A stretch of 64,000 nt of DNA from Trichosphaerium sp. ATCC 40318 (taxonomy: Eukaryota > Discosea > Flabellinia > Trichosidae): assembly GCA_038496445.1 (NCBI GenBank), contig JALMLS010000621.1, forward strand, positions 112,064 through 176,063. The letters are read 5' to 3'. The position numbers were made by a program, and so were the translations under genes. The notes beneath the pieces were generated by a model. The model was not told the DNA's origin. It did not search any database and saw nothing but the letters and a program-made list of their open reading frames with translations. Positions 63,161 to 64,000 of this stretch are shown piece by piece. How positions within the stretch are numbered: the first letter of the stretch is position 1; each line of letters starts with the position of its first letter.

Positions 63161-63411
63161 ATTTGTATTTGTGATGAATAAACGTCAGGAACATGTGCTG
63201 TCACTGTGTTGAATAGAGTTATATTCCAGCCAGACAATTTTGAGAATCACCAAAAACTCAATTTGTTGCTTGGTTTGAGTTTACCTAAGTTGTTTAGTGT
63301 TAAAGTTGTATTTGAAAGATAGTTTAAGCGTAAAGTGTAGAATAGAGATGAGATTGGCCAAAGAAGAATTGAATAAAGACCAACAGTGGTGGAATCGGAC
63401 AGAACACGAAT

Positions 63412-63636
63412 CGCACGTTTTGGGCACGTTTTGGGCACGTTTATTTTCCATGCAAAAGACACGTTTTGGACACGTTTTGGGCACGTTTTTTTCCCACGCA
63501 AAAGGCACGTTTCTCTTCCACATGCTGGCCACGCAAATCGCACGTTTTGGACACGTTTTGGGCACGTTTATTATCTACGTTTTGGGCACGTTTTAGGCAC
63601 GTTTATTTTCCACGTTTTGGGCACGTTTTGGGCACG
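63412..63636. repeat. Tandem CACGTTTTGG(G/A) satellite
   Basis: About 14 copies of a ~10-11 nt unit GCACGTTTTGG. They are interrupted by spacers such as TTTATTTTCCA and ACGCAAAAG, which create a higher-order period of ~60 nt. All forward frames and two reverse frames stay open (giving GTFWAR- or FGHVLGT-like text), as expected of a repeat and not of a gene. Confidence 0.8.
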
Positions 63637-63861
63637 CATAAAACACCACTTTATAGAGGAAAAGAAAATAACGATTTATTACGATACATAACACATAACA
63701 ATTACAAAGAGGTTTGGTACAATTATTACAAACTTTACATAAAACTATCCCCACATAAACAATACCCAGTTTATATCAACCAACTTCATGTTTTTGCCAT
63801 TTTACCTGCTTTTTTCACCAATCCTGCCTTATCGTAAATACTTAAGCAAGAACTTACCTAA

Positions 63862-63972
63862 TTAGGCAAAATCTCAAATCCAATAATCGTCTTTAAAAGA
63901 GGTTTAGTGGAGTTATTGAGCCATAATATCCTTAAACTACCCTAAATACCTATTTTCTATCGTTTTGCCTAA
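63862..63972. repeat. 111-bp element bounded by 10-bp inverted repeats
   Basis: TTAGGCAAAA at 63862-63871 and TTTTGCCTAA at 63963-63972 are perfect complements. The interior has no ORF. The size and termini would suit a very small MITE, but no clear target-site duplication is visible. Confidence 0.35.
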
Positions 63973-64000
63973 AAGGGGCACCGAACCCCAAACCACCACG

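Larger units (their letters stand above)
62021..63411. other. Repeat-like AT-rich region without genes
   Basis: No ORF is supported. The motif AGGCATT or GGCAATG and its complement recur between 62,200 and 62,480, including a perfect 9-bp inverted repeat. At 62,740-62,800 CCAAATAGTAAT occurs twice within GTGATCC...GGATCAC. A perfect 8-bp hairpin sits at 63139-63160. This looks like remnants of small mobile or satellite elements. Confidence 0.4.

Noticed and set aside
63412-63636. CRISPR array or coding gene at the CACGTTTTGG repeats
   Set aside because: Unit too short, no regular unique spacers, no cas genes, eukaryotic context; open frames follow from the repeat itself.

Overview
The window is from a eukaryotic nuclear genome, most likely a protist or alga. 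Nearly every gene is split by short introns of roughly 40-60 nt (GT-AG, often starting GTACGT or GTAAGT and ending in CTAG, TTAG or CAG). No rRNA, tRNA, CRISPR array or bacterial operon signal was seen. Lineage clues are mixed. The FKBP12 has a plant/stramenopile-style core ([20 protein letters not shown]). A callose-synthase-type GT48 enzyme is present, as is a Zn2Cys6 regulator of the kind best known from fungi. I would not name a phylum from this.

Layout. 1-1056 (-): CDC123/D123-like gene leaving the left edge. 1543-3358 (+): a 428-residue unrecognised protein. 3928-30185 (+): one giant secreted-protein gene. Its N-terminal module resembles bacterial SdrD_B-type proteins. A Pro/Thr linker, about 44 further SdrD_B-like domains and a VWD-like C-terminus follow. 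30796-31754 (-): small pseudokinase-like protein. 32348-33387 (-): tentative spliced gene. 33540-36335 (+): a second secreted surface protein with a Thr/Pro linker and a GPI-type hydrophobic tail. 36446-41926 (-): three adjacent unrecognised genes, the middle one with leucine-rich repeats. 42265-42780 (+): FKBP12. 43359-45908 (-): AP180/CALM clathrin adaptor. 46020-46371 (+): small Tim chaperone. 46698-47750 (-): isopentenyl-diphosphate isomerase. 47898-48083 (+): possible 47-residue gene. 48360-50434 (-): AVT-type amino-acid transporter. 50819-51884 (-): Zn2Cys6 protein. 52026-53999 (+): coiled-coil protein with ten ~38-residue repeats. 54055-61137 (-): 1,3-beta-glucan synthase. From 61.2 kb to the end there is one unconvincing ORF, several inverted repeats and a tandem CACGTTTTGG array.

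How the genes fit together. The housekeeping genes are densely packed in alternating orientation and do not form a pathway. The functional theme is the cell surface and secretion: two secreted surface proteins, a cell-wall glucan synthase and a clathrin adaptor lie in the same window.

The most remarkable element is the giant gene. From 10.5 to 25.1 kb it is built from a 5-domain (~2.4 kb) super-repeat present six times. Copies share near-identical exons, yet the introns between those exons are unrelated in sequence and length. One copy carries a single-base frameshift. All coordinates were worked out by eye; homology statements rest on remembered family motifs, not on a search.
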